Assembly (NCBI GenBank): GCA_903882335.1
Contig: CAIRWP010000111.1
Span: 1-8,726, forward strand
DNA: 8,726 nt
Origin: an uncultured Opitutia bacterium
GTDB lineage: Bacteria; Verrucomicrobiota; Verrucomicrobiia; Opitutales; UBA953
Direction of reading: 5' to 3'
The translations under genes and the position numbers were made by a program. The notes below the pieces were generated by a model. The model did not search any database and was not told where the DNA came from. It was given only the letters and a program-made list of their open reading frames with translations. Positions 7,079-8,726 of the stretch are shown in pieces (the first letter of the stretch is position 1; the number at the start of each line of letters is the position of its first letter).

Positions 7079-8026
7079 ATGCGTCATTTCCTCAAGGAGA
7101 CCGACCTGAGCCCGGCCGAGACGGCCCAGGTCTTCGCCGCCGCCGCGGCCCTCAAGGCCGGTCGCGGCCGCGCCGCCGCCGCCGCCCTCGCCCACCAGTC
7201 CTGGGGCCTGATGTTCTTCAAGAAGAGCACCCGCACCCGCGTCTCCTTCCAAGTCGGCGTCCATGAGCTCGGCGGCCTGCCGGTGATGCTCAACGCCGAC
7301 GACCTGCAGATCTCGCGCGGCGAGACCGTCGCCGACACCGCGCGCGTCCTTTCCCGCTACCTCCATGGTATGGTCATCCGCTGCCACGAGCACAGCCTGC
7401 TCGAGGAGTTCGCCCGCTGCGGCACGATGCCCGTCGTCAACGCGCTGTCCGATTTCCTGCACCCCTGCCAGTTCCTGACGGATATGTTCACCCTCGCCGA
7501 GCGCTACGCGCCCGGCCGCCCGGAGCAGTACGCCGCCTCGCTGAAGGGCAAGAAGGTCGCCTTCCTCGGCGACACCGCCTGCAACATGGCCAACTCGTTT
7601 GTGCTCGGCGGCGCCGCCCTCGGCGTCGAGATCGCGCTCGCCGGCCCGGCCGGTTATGAGCCCGGCGCCGAGATCCGCGCCCAGCTGAAGCGGGACGGCC
7701 TGGCCGAGTCCTTCACGTTCTCGACCGACCCCGCCGCCGCCGTGAAGGGCGCCGACATGGTCTACACCGACGTCTGGGTGAGCATGGGCATGGAGGCCGA
7801 GAAGGCCGAACGCCTGAAGCTCATGCAGCCTTACCAAGTCAACGCCCGGCTGCTGGCCTTGGCCAAGCCCGCCGCCTATTTCATGCACTGCCTCCCGGCC
7901 CACCCCGGCGAGGAGGTCTCGGCCGAGGTCCTGGCGAGCAAGCAGAGCATCATCTTCGACCAGGCCGAGAACCGGCTACACGTGCAGAAGGCCATCCTCG
8001 CCCACCTCGCCGCCCACCGCGGCTGA
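7079..8026 (+). CDS. argF: Ornithine carbamoyltransferase
   Basis: ArgF joins carbamoyl phosphate to ornithine to make citrulline. The 315-residue product is of normal size. Motifs in order: the carbamoyl-phosphate loop FFKKSTRTRVSF (46-57), HPCQFLTDMFTL (128-139), the GDTACNMANS segment (164-173), DVWVSMGME (231-239), FMHCLPAHPGEEV (268-280) and DQAENRLHVQKAIL (294-307). The SMG motif is the ornithine-binding loop, so ordinary ornithine rather than acetyl- or succinyl-ornithine is the likely substrate, in keeping with ArgJ upstream. Pro275-276 region reads AHPGEEV where AHRGEEV is more common. An alanine run (32-36) encoded by repeated GCC triplets follows helix 1. The ATG at 7079 gives the typical MRHFL start; an in-frame TTG at 6995 would overlap argD and add 28 residues unlike the family. 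A G-run at 7052-7057 is too far upstream to be a normal ribosome binding site. Confidence 0.96.
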   Translation: MRHFLKETDLSPAETAQVFAAAAALKAGRGRAAAAALAHQSWGLMFFKKSTRTRVSFQVGVHELGGLPVMLNADDLQISRGETVADTARVLSRYLHGMVIRCHEHSLLEEFARCGTMPVVNALSDFLHPCQFLTDMFTLAERYAPGRPEQYAASLKGKKVAFLGDTACNMANSFVLGGAALGVEIALAGPAGYEPGAEIRAQLKRDGLAESFTFSTDPAAAVKGADMVYTDVWVSMGMEAEKAERLKLMQPYQVNARLLALAKPAAYFMHCLPAHPGEEVSAEVLASKQSIIFDQAENRLHVQKAILAHLAAHRG

Positions 8027-8042
8027 TTTTCCACACCATACC

Positions 8043-8726
<684 letters not shown>

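Overview
The window is an ordinary, densely packed piece of a GC-rich bacterial chromosome. All supported genes lie on the + strand. They fall into four blocks: (1) the 3' end of icd (isocitrate dehydrogenase); (2) a single gene for a small exported outer-membrane beta-barrel protein; (3) the ribosomal protein pair rplM-rpsI (L13, S9); and (4) an arginine biosynthesis cluster, argC-argJ-argB-argD-argF-argG, whose last gene runs off the right edge. No mobile element, CRISPR array, tRNA, rRNA or clear sign of horizontal transfer is visible.

Three strong intrinsic terminators divide the region. They follow icd (608-651), the beta-barrel gene (1481-1516) and rpsI (2474-2500). No terminator is visible from argC to the end of the window, so the arg genes are probably one long transcript. 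Gaps inside that cluster are 10 bp (C/J), 58 bp (J/B), a one-base TGATG overlap (B/D), 68 bp (D/F) and 16 bp (F/G).

Together the arg genes cover almost all of arginine synthesis. ArgJ makes N-acetylglutamate and releases ornithine by moving the acetyl group. ArgB, ArgC and ArgD convert N-acetylglutamate to N-acetylornithine. ArgF makes citrulline, and ArgG makes argininosuccinate. Only argH (argininosuccinate lyase) is not seen and may lie beyond the right edge. ArgB carries the N-terminal helix and C-terminal motif of the arginine-inhibited class of N-acetylglutamate kinases, which fits an ArgJ-based acetyl-recycling pathway.

Organism: a GC-rich Gram-negative-type bacterium, inferred from the outer-membrane beta-barrel protein with a signal peptide and C-terminal Phe. 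Most start codons lack a Shine-Dalgarno sequence. The gene set and the character of the L13 and S9 proteins made me think of Verrucomicrobiota (Opitutales-like), but this is recognition without a database search and is only moderately likely. Codons strongly favour C at the third position, which produces many long but spurious open frames on the opposite strand.

I found no undescribed multi-gene system here. The points most worth a second look are the beta-barrel gene, the rplM leader and its uncertain start, the overlap of terminator and possible promoter after icd, and the near-absence of ribosome binding sites.
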